Below, piece after piece: positions 50,768 through 63,429 of a stretch of 64,000 bases of DNA. The notes under the pieces are model-generated. The model searched no databases. It had not been told where the DNA came from and saw nothing but the letters and a program-made list of their open reading frames with translations. A program made the position numbers and the translations under genes. The stretch is taken from contig JAFKAC010000007.1 in the NCBI GenBank assembly GCA_025766275.1, forward strand, positions 1,054,001-1,118,000, given 5' to 3'. This stretch comes from Lactarius indigo (taxonomy: Eukaryota > Basidiomycota > Agaricomycetes > Russulales > Russulaceae). Numbering within the stretch: the first letter of the stretch is position 1; every line of letters begins with the position of its first letter.

Positions 50768-53700
50768 GCGCGTTGCTCGCACTCGACCCGATTTCCCAAC
50801 GAACGTTTGCCAGTGTTCTGTATGCTCCGATGGACATTTGTGTCTAACTTATAGGGGGTGTTGAGACGACGAGAGTGACGGTGGCGGGATGGCTCGGGTC
50901 CCAGTCCCGATTCTTACCGGGTTAGGTTTCGTAAGTTCTTGCAGCCGAATAGTCGTCGCACCCCTAGGGCTTGTATCGTGCGAAAAGGTGCAATTTGCAC
51001 TTAGCTGTGTTTGTACTTACGTTTTGGGTGTCGTATCATCTGTGTTGTATTCTTCTATTCATCCGGGAGTGTGGGCAGTGTGACGACAACGTGAGTAAGC
51101 GCGCACCAGTTGCGATCACGAGGCTTTGCCTTTTCGCTTGCGCCTCCGCGGAAAAAACCACTAATTAGGTTTGTATTCCGACCCGAACAAGGGGATTTAG
51201 AAGGAGTCTATGAAAGAGGGTGATGGGATCTGAAGGGAAACATCCTTGACGTTTGGAACGGATCGATTCGTGAGAGGAGCAGATGGGGGAGGAGATCTGG
51301 TAAGTTACACTACGCCAGCCTCCTCCGAGGATCCGTGGACGTGTCGTACTATGCCTCATACGGCAGATAGGGTTTTTGGCTCGCCGACTATAATCACATT
51401 GATGACAAAAGGGTCGATCAAACCGTGGTCCAGTCGTCCAGTCCAAAGAGGATTCCTCACGGGTCTTCGGACCCCGGTTCTCGAGGCGCAGAACAGAACC
51501 ACCACACGGGTGTACCCGGGGTGCCCGAGGTTCCCCCCATCGCTGGCTCAACAACATCACAGCCTTCAGTTTTTTTTTTGGCCGTATTCGTCTTCTATTC
51601 CTTCTTTCTCGGCCGGATATTCCGCACAAGATTCCGCACAAGACAAATGAGCTGCCAGCTATGTTCGTGCTTGGATGTAACAACATGTCTCTCGCCGCAA
51701 GCGCCACTACACAGGTACAGGGAATCTATTGGGCCTTGACGGGTCATGTCCGCAGTTTACGATCGCAAGGTTTGTGATTCCTGAGGTACCTGCAATGACA
51801 CCAGGTATAGATGAACCCCCTTCATGGATACTCTCCATCTACTGGGACGGGCCCTATCTTGGCCATTCTTGGCACTTTGATGCGGATTCGTGGTGAGACC
51901 CACATGGCGGTCCATCTTTTTTTCTCAACTCCACACCCTCTTGTTTTGCGTCGCCTTCATTCACCATCTGTCCCACACGATCTCCGACGTTCGGTGTGCA
52001 TATCGTTATTTGGTTAGGATGGGTATGCTGTCACTCCTTCGTATTTTCATGCGGGGGGACGGCGGATCCGATTCATCACAGAGACAATGTTCTAACCATT
52101 TAGTGGGCAACTGTTGGAGTTTCTACTCGATCATCATCAGACACCAGCCTTCTTCGCTTCTGCATCCGCGGCAAACAAGAACCCCGATTTTAGATTTTTT
52201 GGTTAGGCGCATCTTGAAAGGATGTTTGACGGTTTACAGATCTCCAGGTTAGTCTATTTCAAATAGACTCGGCTATATGCGTCAGTGAGATATGCGTTTA
52301 TCGTCGGCGAACCGATTCGTTTGGATTTAGTCATGGGTCAGACTCGGCGAAGCGAATTACTGTGATCCCCACTTCACCCACGTACTGTCAACGCGACATA
52401 TTTCCACTCAGACATCACTTTCGGAGGCACCGACATCCGACATTTCCATCATTTCTGAACCCGCGCACGTCCCCGATATCTACGATGAAAAGGAAACATT
52501 GCTACGTATCATTAGCACCACCAGCACGCAGGTGTCGGTGAATACGCCGAAAAGATCATCACACAGCTCGCGTCGCTTGACTGTATTTCGGGTATGTACC
52601 CGAAACGGCGACCGTTATTGTAGAAGGTACCGGGCTTACTGTACAGCAAGGCGAACGAAGTTCACGCAAATCTATCGTCCGGCTCCCACGCACTAGGTTA
52701 TATTAGCATTGCCGGTGTGAATCGCAATGGGACCCCTAGCGCTTACCTCGCGAACCTGCAGAGAAACGCGCGTAATATGATGGTGACCACCACACAGCTC
52801 TGACCCTACTAAGGGTTCGGGGATGCCTGGGGGGGTAAGGAGAGGGTTTTCTCGCGGTGCATGGAGCTAGCCTCGCACGAGGTAATCTCCGAGTCCTTCT
52901 CTACTCCACTATGATATGGTGTTGAAGTGACGCTTTCGTAAGAACAGCTCTTTAGTTGGCAATGAGAACAAAGGGCGTCACCGCCTACTTATACGAGTGT
53001 ACGTGTCCAAGGGCAAACGGTCGCACCTTAAGGGATTGAACGCATCCGTTGAGTCAAATGCCATACCATGTAACGACTTTCGTTGTTCAATTTGCTAATG
53101 TAAGTCTGGTTGCTACGTAGGACCCGGGCCCCGCGGGCTGATATTTTCTTTAGCTGGCATTGGAGATGCTACTCCAAACACGCATGTTCTATCTGATCTG
53201 TTGTAGTCTTGATGCCTTCTGCGAGGCGCATCAGCAATTGAGCTCCAAGGTCGTTTTATTCGTCCACCCTCTTTAACAGCACAACAGTACAAAACCTGCC
53301 CTGCCGTACTTGATACAGCCAATCACCATTCGTTTACCCATCGTTGTGACGTTATTTTGCTATTCGCCAAGGTCACTCGAACTTTGTAATAGCGACGGTC
53401 CTGGGGCGATTGACTTTGCGCAGGGCAATAATCTCAGCAACAGTAATTTCCGCCATTTCTCCCACAGTATCACCGCTCTCATGTATGCTAGTTATTCAGG
53501 GACCCCTCCTATGAACTCGTCAGATGTGAGGTAAGTCATGTTTTATCGTTTGAGGCTGATTGGACGCCATTGAGCCATTCCTTCGTCCTCCGGCTGTTAT
53601 TGGTCTCGTCTCCTAAGTTCTCATGAATACGTTTTTCGACTTAAAAATATGCCGTTATGTCTCTCACTGACGCATGGGTCGCATGTCAGTGCCCAAAGCC

Positions 53701-55068
53701 GATTCTTTGGATACTGTTCGTTGCGCCACTTCCCCCTATGTAAGCACTCTCGGTGCTTTTATACCCATTTCAGGTTATACACGTACACCGTACGAGTGGT
53801 CGCCAAGCGCCGTGGTCGCCTAGATGTCCCTTGCTGGAAGACTCGTCACATTGGTTGTTCTGGAAGAGATGACGATGATAACAGGTAGACGGATACGGTA
53901 TGTCTGACGACCCGTTCAATTTGCTATGGTGCGATGCCGTTATTGATTCGGTTTTTCGAAGTGCCCGCATGGCCCACATGTGTGGTTTCATTTGTCCAGA
54001 AACGTCGCTCGGGGAGAGCTCACCGCCGATGGGGGTGATCGGACAAGACATGTAAGTGGTTATTGCGGGGGCCGCCAACACCTACGGCCCCTACATTACG
54101 ACACCTGAAGAACATGCCATGCAGCGTTATGAAGGCGCTTCCGCAGTTTTCTGATGTTGTTCGTCTTCTATACACGTACGGCGTATTACTAACACTGACA
54201 ATTTGAACATACCGTTGGCTTGGTGTCCAACTGTGCGACCACCAGAGCTGTACGGCAGTTGTACGACCACCAGACCCTGCACCCCCCTGATCTGACATCA
54301 AAAGCGATATCGTTGCGGGCACCCACTTTTTTTTTCGTTATCTGGCTCGGCCGACGCCTTTCGTTCTCATTCAGACCGCAGTCGATTTCGGTGGCTCAGA
54401 CATCAGTTACAGCTTCGGGGATATGTTCTACTTGACTCGCTCGTCAGATCGGTCGACGTCCGGCGCCACCATCTGGGGCCGATGACTGATTTGTGATGAA
54501 CAACAACAAACTTGAGGTTGGCGGTCACTTTCTTGTCCGTACAGCGACTCATTAGGACAAGTTGGAACGTTATGAGGTGGGACTCACATCGGTCGGCGAA
54601 CAGGACGAACGGCATAAGCCAGTTATATCTTTGTCTTTTCGTCGCCATTCTCCGTCTCGATCGTTTGGGGGTTTGTAGGGGTCACCACAGTCTGTTTGAT
54701 ATGACGAGTGGGGAACGGTTGATGCTGTAAATCCCCTCTACCGGGTATTTGTCAAGGACGATTAAATCTAGGGCACCGAGTGCGTTAACTTAACCCCATC
54801 GGCATCTGGAGCCCCGAGTGTAATAAATGACCAACTTCCTCAAGGTGGGGACTTATTAGCTGACATATTTTCGGCGACTCAAACCTCTTCAAGTTATTGC
54901 GTCCATCTCGTCGTTCTCTGGGGTTGTTCGTAAAACTTCTAGATTTCTTGACAGTGTTATGCGAATGCTATCGGTATATAGTTGCAAATACAAGGATTGT
55001 TTCTAGGACATCTCTGGGTTCGCTCGTCACCCCGGAATGGATATACATGTGACCACGTGAGGTAGCAC
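50768..55068. other. Gene-poor region with decayed coding fragments
   Basis: No intact gene is supported in 4.3 kb. Several short stretches look protein-coding but do not join. 52430-52590 reads SDISIISEPAHVPDIYDEKE. 52690-52790 reads YISIAGVNRNGTPSAYLANL. 54370-54475 reads TAVDFGGSDISYSFGDMFYL. Each is bounded by stops or lacks splice partners. I recognise none of these families. A 180-codon minus-strand frame at 51165-51707 has low-quality composition and no homology. The pattern suggests one or more old, fragmented genes or mobile DNA next to the dynamin cluster. Confidence 0.4.
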
Positions 55069-57835
55069 TCATGGACCCCAGAAGTTCCGGAGTTCTTCCT
55101 CTGCCCGTGCCAAGCGGCGCAGCTTTTGCTCTAGGAATTCGCGGTCTCTCTTAACATCAGGTGGTTCCTGCAGATATTCGCGGCAACGTTCGACAAGGTT
55201 CGGCTCGTTGAACTTGAAACTGTGTCGGAGTACCCGTCCAAGATCTTGACAAACACCGCGGACAAGTTCTGTATCGACTACGAGCGGGACGTAGTCGACA
55301 AATCTGTGCAGAGCAACTATTACAATCAGGCGCGCACAATAAGATTCTATATCATGACCGCGAAGAGGTGATGTGATGAGACCCACCTTCAAAACCTGCA
55401 CTTGCTTTAGCCATGTCTTCAAGTGCGGCGTCGGTAGGATGAGGGGGTAGGAGTCTGGCAAAGGCGAGATCATCGACCGCCGGAAATCCGGCCTTACTGA
55501 GAGCTGCCTTTGCCGAGGTGATAGCAGATGCAAACGCTATAGTTGGTTGGTCGCCATTTGGTGAGGCTAGTCGGTCCAGATCCCGGAGTACAGTATTATT
55601 TGCAGCAAGTGAGCGCTGCATCTTGAGGTGAGACAAGAACTTGTCTTTGTACTCTCTGTAATATCGCTCGTTTCGTGTATGCCCGGTGTGCTCTAATTTG
55701 AGGAGTAACTCCGTAGCTGATCTTGTCTTGTTCGAGCACTCCTGCAAATGACTTCGGATCGTATCTCTGCGAAGGGCGTCATCGTATATAAGCAGGACAG
55801 AAACACGAGCATACTGTAGGTGTAGGGGCAATCCGTTGTGCGAAAACTTCCCACATCGCGCGTCAATAGCCTCTTTAATGAAAACTTGAAGGTGCCTCTC
55901 TGATTCCCTGACGAACTTATTCGTTGGCGTGTCCCACTTGGCCGTAAACGAACGCAGATACCCCTCCGCCACATCGTTCTGCCCGCTGTCTGGGAGTCCA
56001 CGAACAGACGAACTACGAAGATAGATGAAGGTGAATTAGATCTACATTAGACGTCACTGAGAAGTCTTACCGGGCCTTCTTTTCGAGAACGTCATCCAGG
56101 AATATGACCTCGCGATTCACGAAGGTATCAGGAGGGGGATCACCATCAAGTAAGAGCTCGGGGAGAGGTTTAACAATAGGTGGCTTCTGGAGGTTCTTAT
56201 TCCACGCACGGAACTCTGGACATGTTGCCCTGACCTCATTCTTGAATTTCGCTGCTTCGTCTTCGATGCGATATAGTATGTCGCCATCTTCTCGTGACTT
56301 TCGCTCCACCGCAGCTTCAATGTCACGAACCAATTGGTCGACTAGGGAACTGATCTCCCCAACGCTGTCGTCGGATGGTCGCTTTCCTAGCTGTGCCAGC
56401 TCTTGATTGGTGCTCTCAATCAGATCCCGGATTTGGTCCCCAAGCTCGGGAACACTGAAGGATGTCAGTCACATCAACTCTTGCGAGTATAAAAGGTGTT
56501 GCATACTTGTCTGACATCAAATCCGAGAGAATTTCCTCAAGGCGTTGGACGAGTTTTTTGGTTCCAAGGCGACTCTGGAAAGACCTCGGGAGCTCTCGCC
56601 AGATAGATGTCTTTGTGAACCACTGATCTTCCTGTTCACGGGCCTCGACCAGGGATGGCACAGGGTGTGGGCTCTGCGTATCGGGTTGTTTGACACAAAA
56701 CCACCCATGATGTAATGGCTCAGCCTCGCCGCGGATGTATCGCACCCATTTCTCGTGCGCAGCCTCCGGACTTCTGTCCGGTTTCGTTAAGACCCCTGAA
56801 GCGTCGATAAGGAAGAGCTTCTTAGGTGGAGAAATGCGAGTGCTTTACCGACTGTGCGCTGTCCATAAGGGTCATAAGTGCGCGCGAGATCATATGCACC
56901 CTGGTTGGCAAAGTCGGCTAGTGCCACGTGTCAGCAGGTTGGCCTTGGAATACAAGGTACAAGGGCGTACTCTCGCAAGTTATGGTCATGAGGATAATGC
57001 AGTTCTTCTTCGAAACGTAACTCGAAGCCAAGTCCTTGATAAGTCCGATATTCTCTCGATTTCCACTTGTGCCAACGTTGTGAATCAAGCCTTTGAGAGC
57101 CATCAGCTTACAGACGCGCTATAACCTGGACTTTAGGACGCACCGGGTAGATCTACAAAGGATATTTCGCTGTACTCTGGGCCCGTGATCTCCAGACATA
57201 CGATGTTCGAAGAGAACGTCAACTCATTGCTACCTGGGTCGACATCGCCTTCCAAGAATGTGCCTGCGGGTGTGCTGGGATTGAGAATGGCGAACTGGGC
57301 TCGTGAGATGCGATGTTCCAGTAGGTCCTTGTCCGTGATGGGGTCACCAAAAGGCTCTTTCGGCAGATCTGAGACACTTGTTCCATTGGATGCAGTGAAG
57401 CGACGCAAAAATACTTGGCACGACCACGGCCCATCACCACGCGTGAGACGGCACTCGATGGGGCACCTGCACGAAAGGGTATCAGCTCCGAAACAAGGGA
57501 ATCGCGAAAGCAGAGAGTATCCTCACCGCGTACATGCGTCCCCTGGCGCTTTCAAAAAAGGAATTCCTGAGATAGCTTGGATCAAGGATGATTTACCAGA
57601 ACTCTGCGAGCCGAGTACAGCAATGATCGGAAGGTCGATGTAGCGATTGAGCCTTCCACCGTCAGTCAGATGGGCCGCTTGTAATGCAATCTAGTTGTGC
57701 CTACTCTATGTCATGCAGGCTGTTGTTCAGGCGCAAGTTGTTCCGCGCGTAACTCGTGTTGTTACTCCCCACTGTTATCTCGGGATCGACCTGAGTGGTC
57801 GTCGTCGAAGGCTCCAAGACATCAAGCGTTAACAT
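55069..57835 (-). CDS. Dynamin/Mx-like GTPase, copy A (intact)
   Basis: Exons are 57835-57705, 57652-57527, 57466-57144, 57090-56971, 56917-56849, 56795-56507, 56454-56071, 56012-55815, 55766-55387 and 55346-55069, giving 765 aa with no break. The dynamin G domain has the P-loop GSQSSGKSS (about residue 58), DLPG (about 192) and LTKPD (about 258). The stalk follows, then a C-terminal GTPase effector-like helical region (VDYVPLVVDTELVRGVCQDL). There is no PH or proline-rich domain, as in Mx and bacterial-like fungal dynamins. These GTPases self-assemble and remodel membranes; animal Mx proteins restrict viruses. Positions and phases of the first introns match copy B. The N-terminal 40 residues are Thr/Pro-rich. 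Confidence 0.87.
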
Positions 57836-57984
57836 TGGCGAAGCGGGGCGTGATGATGCAGGTGGTGGTACGGGCGCTGGGTCAGGGTCCGAGTCGGTGT
57901 TGGTGATGGTGATGGCAGGGGGAGGTTGCTACGACGGATCACAGAAAAACCGGGATAAAAAAAATCAAGAGGGGTGGGTGAGGA

Positions 57985-58245
57985 AAATACTCACGAGGGG
58001 TTCTGTATTATGCATATGGGGTGCCACAACCTGAAGATCCTAGGAGAATCGATGCGGGAAGCCAGGCTTGCGCCGGTGTTAAGTGTGTGTGCATTACGCA
58101 ACATCCGCAGCGACGAAGGTTTTCGCGTCCCTGGTATTTTGTTGCACGCAGACGGAAGTAGAGAAGGAAACCCCACATTCGATGTCAGATGCACAACGGA
58201 GTACTGCGGATGACTGCGGATGTTGTTATCAACAGACAGGAGACA
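57985..58245. repeat. Duplicated upstream segment next to dynamin copy A
   Basis: This segment resembles 63430-63660 in the same orientation. Shared words include CGTGTT/CGGTGTT, GTGTGCAT, ATCCGCAGC followed by ACGAAGG, and GCGTCCCTG. Here it lies just upstream of minus-strand copy A, and there it lies upstream of the minus-strand remnant D. It therefore looks like promoter-side DNA copied together with a dynamin gene. It is probably noncoding. Confidence 0.6.
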
Positions 58246-58358
58246 GTTCTAGACTTCCCCAAGCAGAAAAGGTCATTCGCATGCATCTTATCGATAGGAA
58301 CATTCTACGACACAACTCAAATTCAGTACGCAGCACGATATACTTCTACTACGGCAGG

Positions 58359-61110
58359 TCATTCGAACAATTCAGTAAGTTCCTTTCGGGCCAATTGAAG
58401 GCGCAGCCGCCTCTTCTCCAACTCGCTGCGGCGTTCGACAACGTCTCCTGGCTCGCTCAGAAGCTTCCTACAGCGCTCGTATCCTCCAGGCCCGTTGATA
58501 CCAAGTCCATCGAAAAGTGCATCCTCGAGGCCGACTGTCACTCCCCGCAGCAAAGTTCTGTCAATGCACATCGGGATGTTATCTACAAAGCGCTTGTATG
58601 CAACTATGACTCGACGTTAGCCATGTTCCGCGTAAGCAACAAAGAAACGAGGGGCTATCGACCTTGGAAGTAAGCACGAACATCTGCCATTATTCCGATA
58701 GCCGTTCCCATAGGGTCCGGTGGGAGTAGGGCAGCTAATGATGAGGCGTCGACCGAATGTAGCCCAAGCTTAGCAAGGGACGAAATTGCCCCGTCAAGTG
58801 CGATTTTCATGCTTGGGGTACAGCTATCTGGATCCAGGTTCCTTATGACCCTACTCGTGGACATCAAGCGATCTCTCCTGTAGTGAGCAAAGAACTTTGA
58901 GCGATACTCGGTGTAATAGTGCACGTTTAGGGCGAAGGGCTCATGTTCGTCAGCCAGCAAGAAGCCAATCTGTTGTGCTGCGGTGTCTGCACATTTCTGT
59001 ATATGAGATTGCATTATATTCCTGGTAAATGATGTCAACGATGTGGAGGTATGTAGAATGAAAAGACGTACCTGACTCCTTGCTTTAGATGACCATGAGC
59101 ATACTGAGCGAATTGCTCTTCCACCAACTCCTGGATGCGTCTAGTCAGTTCCTTCTTCGTGATGTCGAAGAACTGCCTTGAAGGGTCCTCCCATCGCTTT
59201 ACGAAATCTACAATATACTGCTTTATGACAATATATGGATAATGACCTGGCAGCTCGCGGGTTACGGCGCTGACAAACAAAGGGTCAGGGCTCGGGCTAA
59301 ATGAAATACATGCTTAACTTACGAGTTTGCCTTCTCTAAGACACGATCAATGAAAATCGGTGAGCTGGTATCACAGGGCTCTTCCTCCCACGTTTCTTCG
59401 CTTCCTAAGGAATGAGAAAGGGGGAACTGTCCCAGGGAGTTGAATCGACGCGATCGCTCTCAAGTGGCATAAAATACGGTGCCGTCTGGCGGATCGCCTC
59501 CTTGAACTCGTCTCGGGGCCCGCGAAGTGTCTGTAGAAGGCCATGTTCATCCGGAACACCATCAACAAGGCTCTGAATAGATCGAAGAGAGGCGCCTAAT
59601 CAATTTCAAGATTTCGGAAACAGGCTCAGATGACGGTGGCTTTGGGAGCCGGGAGATGTCCTGTCGAGTCTGCTCGAGGAGTCTATCGAGCTCCTCCTGC
59701 AGCTCAGGAAGCCTAACGATGTGTTATAATTAACCTCAAGATCGGTGAAAAGGACTTGCCTCTTGGAGATCAAACTAGACAATACTTGTCCCAGACGTTT
59801 TGTCAGCTTGTCTGTCCCTAAGCGACGTTGGCAAAGCCATTCCAGATTCGACCAAGGTTCCCTGGTTGAGAAAAACTCTGCTTCTCTCTCTCTGGCTTGC
59901 TCGTACGTGATCCCGTTTCTGATATCTTGGGAGTCGGGGTTCTTCACAGAGAAGTATTCTATTCCCCCATCCACTCCGCCACTCCGGATTTTACCTATCC
60001 ACATTGCCTCTTCGCCCGCGGGTATCCGGTCAGGTTTCGTGAGGACGCCTGCAATGACGCAGCTAGGGTTAACAATCTGAAGTCACGTCTCATAACATCG
60101 AAATACCAATAGTTCGAGCCCCACTTGGATCAAATTGGGCAGCGAGGCGGTGAGCGGTTTGGTTCTCGAAATCCGCTATGGACATCATTCGTTTAGAGAA
60201 CTACCTCAGAACGGAGGTGAAGGGCAAGCATACTCTCGCAGGCGATTGTTAATAGGATGATACAACTCTCCTTACGGATGTGTTCTTCGGCAAGTTGTTG
60301 AACCAGACGGGAATCTCGTGGTTCCCCTCCAACGATCAAACCTAGATCGGATTAGTCCGTTTGCTAGATTTCGACTTTTGTATTACCCACCTGGTAGGTC
60401 GACAAATGATAAATCATCGACGTCTCTGCCACAGATCTCTAGACAAATCGTGTTCGAAGAGAACGATAACTCCCTCTCCTCGAGAGCATCGGGAGAGGCT
60501 TCTAAGAATCTGTCAGGCGAGGAGCTGGGATTCAGGATTGCACATTGTGCGCGGCGGATGCGCTCGGTAACAAGAGACTTTTCGAAAATGGGACCCCCGA
60601 AGTCAATTTTCTGTGGTTGTGAAAGCACCTTGCCTTCTGCATCTGTGACCCTGCGCAGCGAGACGACGCATCTCCAGGGTTCCGACGAGTGCGAAAGTTG
60701 GCATTCCGTCGGACACCTATGTGCACAAGGGGTTTGTGGCGAAAATTAATCAGAGGCTAGCAAAGCCTACCTCGTGCAAGTTCCAGCCGCGCGGGGTAGG
60801 GTGATGCCCGATATAGCCTCTATGAGGGATGACTTTCCCGCGCTCTGCGACCCCAAGACAGCGATGATGGGGATATCGAGATCTAATTGTGCCCTGTGGG
60901 ATAAAAGAAATTTTTGAGACGAGCAGCTGACAGTGCTTGCAGTAATCCTCACCCCGTGGCACGAAGGCGATTAACTGCATCCAGCATCTTGCGTTTCTTT
61001 GCAACGTATTGCGGGTCAGAAAGACCCACTGGGGCACCAGTGTGGTCGTTCTGGCTAGAGGACATGTCTGAGGTGCTATCAAAATCCGTACCACCATCCG
61101 ATGAGGACAT
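58359..61110 (-). pseudogene. Dynamin/Mx-like GTPase, copy B (two frame shifts)
   Basis: The layout matches copy A over its full length: Ser-rich head with NDHTGAPVGLS, P-loop [23 protein letters not shown], stalk, and C-terminal YKRFVDNIPMCIDRTLLRGV ending ELTELFE. Most exons join cleanly. In the stalk exon the frame EILKLI is left near 59595 by one extra base, continues as SLVDGVPDEHGLLQTL, and shifts back near 59405 to LGSEETWEEE. No intron with normal signals explains the first shift; the second could be avoided by a 76-nt intron (about 59480-59405). So this is either a young pseudogene or a sequence error pair. One intron (59713-59759) is GC-AG. If corrected it would be roughly 700-750 aa. 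Confidence 0.75.
59713..59759 (-). other. GC-AG intron in dynamin copy B
   Basis: The donor is AAGAG/GCAAGTCC, a perfect GC-donor consensus, and the acceptor CGTTAG/GCTTCC. It joins SSLISKR to LPELQEELDRLLEQ in frame. Copy A has a GT donor at the matching place (AA/GTATGC). Confidence 0.75.
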
Positions 61111-61181
61111 GGTAGAGAGGAAGATGTTGTGAGGCAGAACGGGACCGCTCTCTGAAGGACAAGACCCGCAAGAAGGGTCCT

Positions 61182-61187
61182 TTATAG
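61182..61187 (-). promoter_or_regulatory. TATA box of dynamin copy B
   Basis: On the minus strand the sequence reads GCCTATAAAGGAC, 72 bp upstream of ATG 61110. Copy E has the near-identical ACCTATAAAGGTC 53 bp upstream of its ATG. Conservation of the word between paralogues supports it as a core promoter element. Confidence 0.55.
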
Positions 61188-62195
61188 GCACAGCGAGGAG
61201 ACAACCGAATTTGGACGTAGTTATACAGTGCACTAGGGCGTGGTCCTGTGGCACTCAATCGCCACAAAAGATAGCAATCGACTGGAGCTCTGGTGGACCA
61301 CTTGGGGAGACATGACGCCAGTCACGATAGCATCGGAAACTCTCAGACCAAGAGAGGACGAGGGATAGGTGACGTGCCACATCCATGCAGCTAAGGACAT
61401 GGAGCGATGAGGGTAATTGAACACGATTCGCCACAGGGTCGAATTCAAGTTCTTGCCTCCTTTCGGATACTTGTAACTTAATCCGCTGAATCACGACCCC
61501 GGTCAAGTCAAGTTGACATAACACAAGTAAGGTGGTACACCCTTGGATCAGTATGAGTATGTCTATGCCTGACATTACCATCGCCACTGGAAAAAACGAA
61601 CGTAAGATCCAAGTGGCGTAAAACGGCCCCATTCCTCCATGGTCACAAGGTATATACCGTAATACCAATGCGAACGAACGAACTGGTCACTTTCAGAAGA
61701 ATCAGCCAAGCTTCGAAACGTCATTTTACTCCTGTGAAAGCTCTGTTTTAGCGCTTGATGGGTTTCTCGACTTTGCAGCTCACCGTGACATTCAACAATA
61801 TCCTCTAGTTCACTCGAATGTACTTTGCAGCTTTCATACATTCCGGATACACTGATAGATAGGTTATCGAAGGGCGCTGCCTCGAGGCCGACCTGAGTGC
61901 CACACGGTATCGTACGGTCGATGCTCGCATAACGTTATCCAAGCGCATGTAGCCACAGTGTTCGAAGTATCAGCCACGCAGGTTTGGATGTGGCGTCATG
62001 ACCGCCACTACCAGTATTTTAGCAAGTTGAATAGTACTGTATGGAGCAGGTGAGTCAGCAACGATGAAGGGTCGGGACAGGAGGTCCGACGTCCGAATTA
62101 TGATAGTGAGGAGCTCGCCGTACAGTCATCGGCGAATCTCGGCCTGGTGTGGGGACGCTTTGTACTGAGTTTGAAATACAAACCGAGAGCAGTGC
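61188..62195. other. Spacer between dynamin copies B and D
   Basis: This is the promoter region of copy B and unassigned DNA. A minus-strand frame near 61841-61640 (KVHSSELEDIVECHGEL, QALKQSFHRSKMTFRSLAD) looks protein-like but has no recognisable family and no clear partner exon. A hydrophobic 137-codon frame at 61255-61668 (minus) is also unrecognised. Confidence 0.35.
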
Positions 62196-62935
62196 TCAGG
62201 ATATGGTGAACGGTCCCTGTTCTTCCCCCAGTGGAAGTTGAAACGCCATTCCGCCACGTTTGCAGATCGATGCTTGGCTATTTGACCTTTCTCGGAGGTT
62301 CCTAAACTCGTCAAAAAAGAACACAAGGACATGATAGGCGTACAGTAGGGGCGAATGCAGACGTAACTGCGTGAGGTGACTGTGGCTATACCAGAAATAG
62401 TGATCCTCGACTATCGCATTGGCGGCGATTTGACACGTTCGTGTAATGTCCTTTTGGTGAGATTGGGGCGATTCTTTGATGTGGTGCCTTATCGCTTCAC
62501 GAAAGCACCAATGTTGTGCCTTCCGATAACAAACGGGGAGGAGCTGCCGATGCAAGAAGATGGGGGTAGTTATTTGGTAGTTCACTAGCGCTCACTGGAC
62601 CAGTCCTGTTATTGACACGAAGTTGAGACCAGTTTCGACAACTGCCGCAGGGTGCGCTCTCATAGGAGCTCGCATTCTTCATAACATTGTCGATAAACAT
62701 GGCTTTACCGCATCACTGGGCCGGCATTTTCCGCGACTTCTCAAGATTGAACGGGACTTGAGATCTTTAGAGGTGAAGGAATCGTCACCAAATTAATTGT
62801 TCAAGTACTATTCGGAAGTCGTGCACTGCCTGACGTATTGCCATCTTGAACTCGTCCCGGTGTACGAGAAGTGCTCACATCAAATCACGATTGTGGGGGG
62901 CGCCTTGAAGGGTGCCATCAATGATGAGCATAAAG
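62196..62935 (-). pseudogene. Dynamin/Mx-like GTPase remnant, copy D
   Basis: Scattered pieces of the dynamin stalk survive in order on the minus strand. These are DGTLQGAPHNRDL with HRDEFKMAIRQAVHDF (compare PRDEFKEAIRQTAPYF in copy B), MFIDNVMKNAS (compare FIDRVLEKANS), SELPNNYPHL (compare RELPGHYPYI) and a degraded piece near EEQGPFTIS. Stops and frame changes separate them, and the whole GTPase domain is missing. The expected 5-prime half is absent from the roughly 500 bp between the remnant and the upstream-type repeat at 63430, so it was probably deleted. Confidence 0.7.
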
Positions 62936-63429
62936 AAATGTATGAAAGTATATGCACTACGGTCTATGCTTCATAACGATTATTATTGTCCCCTGCTATT
63001 TTGAGAACATAGTCGGCCATCCAAAACTCGAGAGCGGGATTCATAATTAAGTCGAGGGAGAAATTCTCAGGAAATCAGGTTATCTCACAGAATTAAGGTT
63101 ATAGAATAGTTATCTTGTAACAATTGGGGTTATGGAGTGGTTATCTATGTTGCTCTGCTCGAGAGCTGTGCCATCTTGGTGGCGGAGTTACCCATTCAAA
63201 CCTCGCCTATGTCCAAAAAATGGTCACCAGAGGAAAATCGATATGGAACCAGCTGTAAGCGACCCGCTTGGGAGTTGGGCAAGCGTGGTAGCCTGACTCG
63301 GAGTACCATCGAGCAAGGAGACAGTAACGTGACTCACAGCACTACCTTCCTTTCTGGGAACATCATGATGACGGCGCACCCTTGCGAAAAAAAATGGCAA
63401 CTATGGTTCTCAGGCTCAGGCCACACTAA
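62936..63429. other. AT-rich spacer with short direct repeats
   Basis: Two imperfect 19-bp direct repeats occur at 63097-63115 (GGTTATAGAATAGTTATCT) and 63128-63146 (GGTTATGGAGTGGTTATCT). A further GGTTATCT lies at about 63078. No gene is supported. This is where the 5-prime half of remnant D should have been. Confidence 0.4.

Noticed and set aside
51165..51707. 180-codon minus-strand open frame
   Set aside because: No homology recognised and low-complexity basic stretches; no splice partners.
57650..57720. In-frame TAG in the N-terminal helix of dynamin copy A, read as a nonsense mutation
   Set aside because: A 52-nt intron with donor GA/GTAGGC and acceptor GTGGAAG, at the same place and phase as in copy B, removes it and keeps frame.
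62936..63146. Short GGTTAT-type repeats considered as a CRISPR or replication origin
   Set aside because: Only two imperfect copies with a 12-bp gap in a eukaryotic genome; no supporting features.
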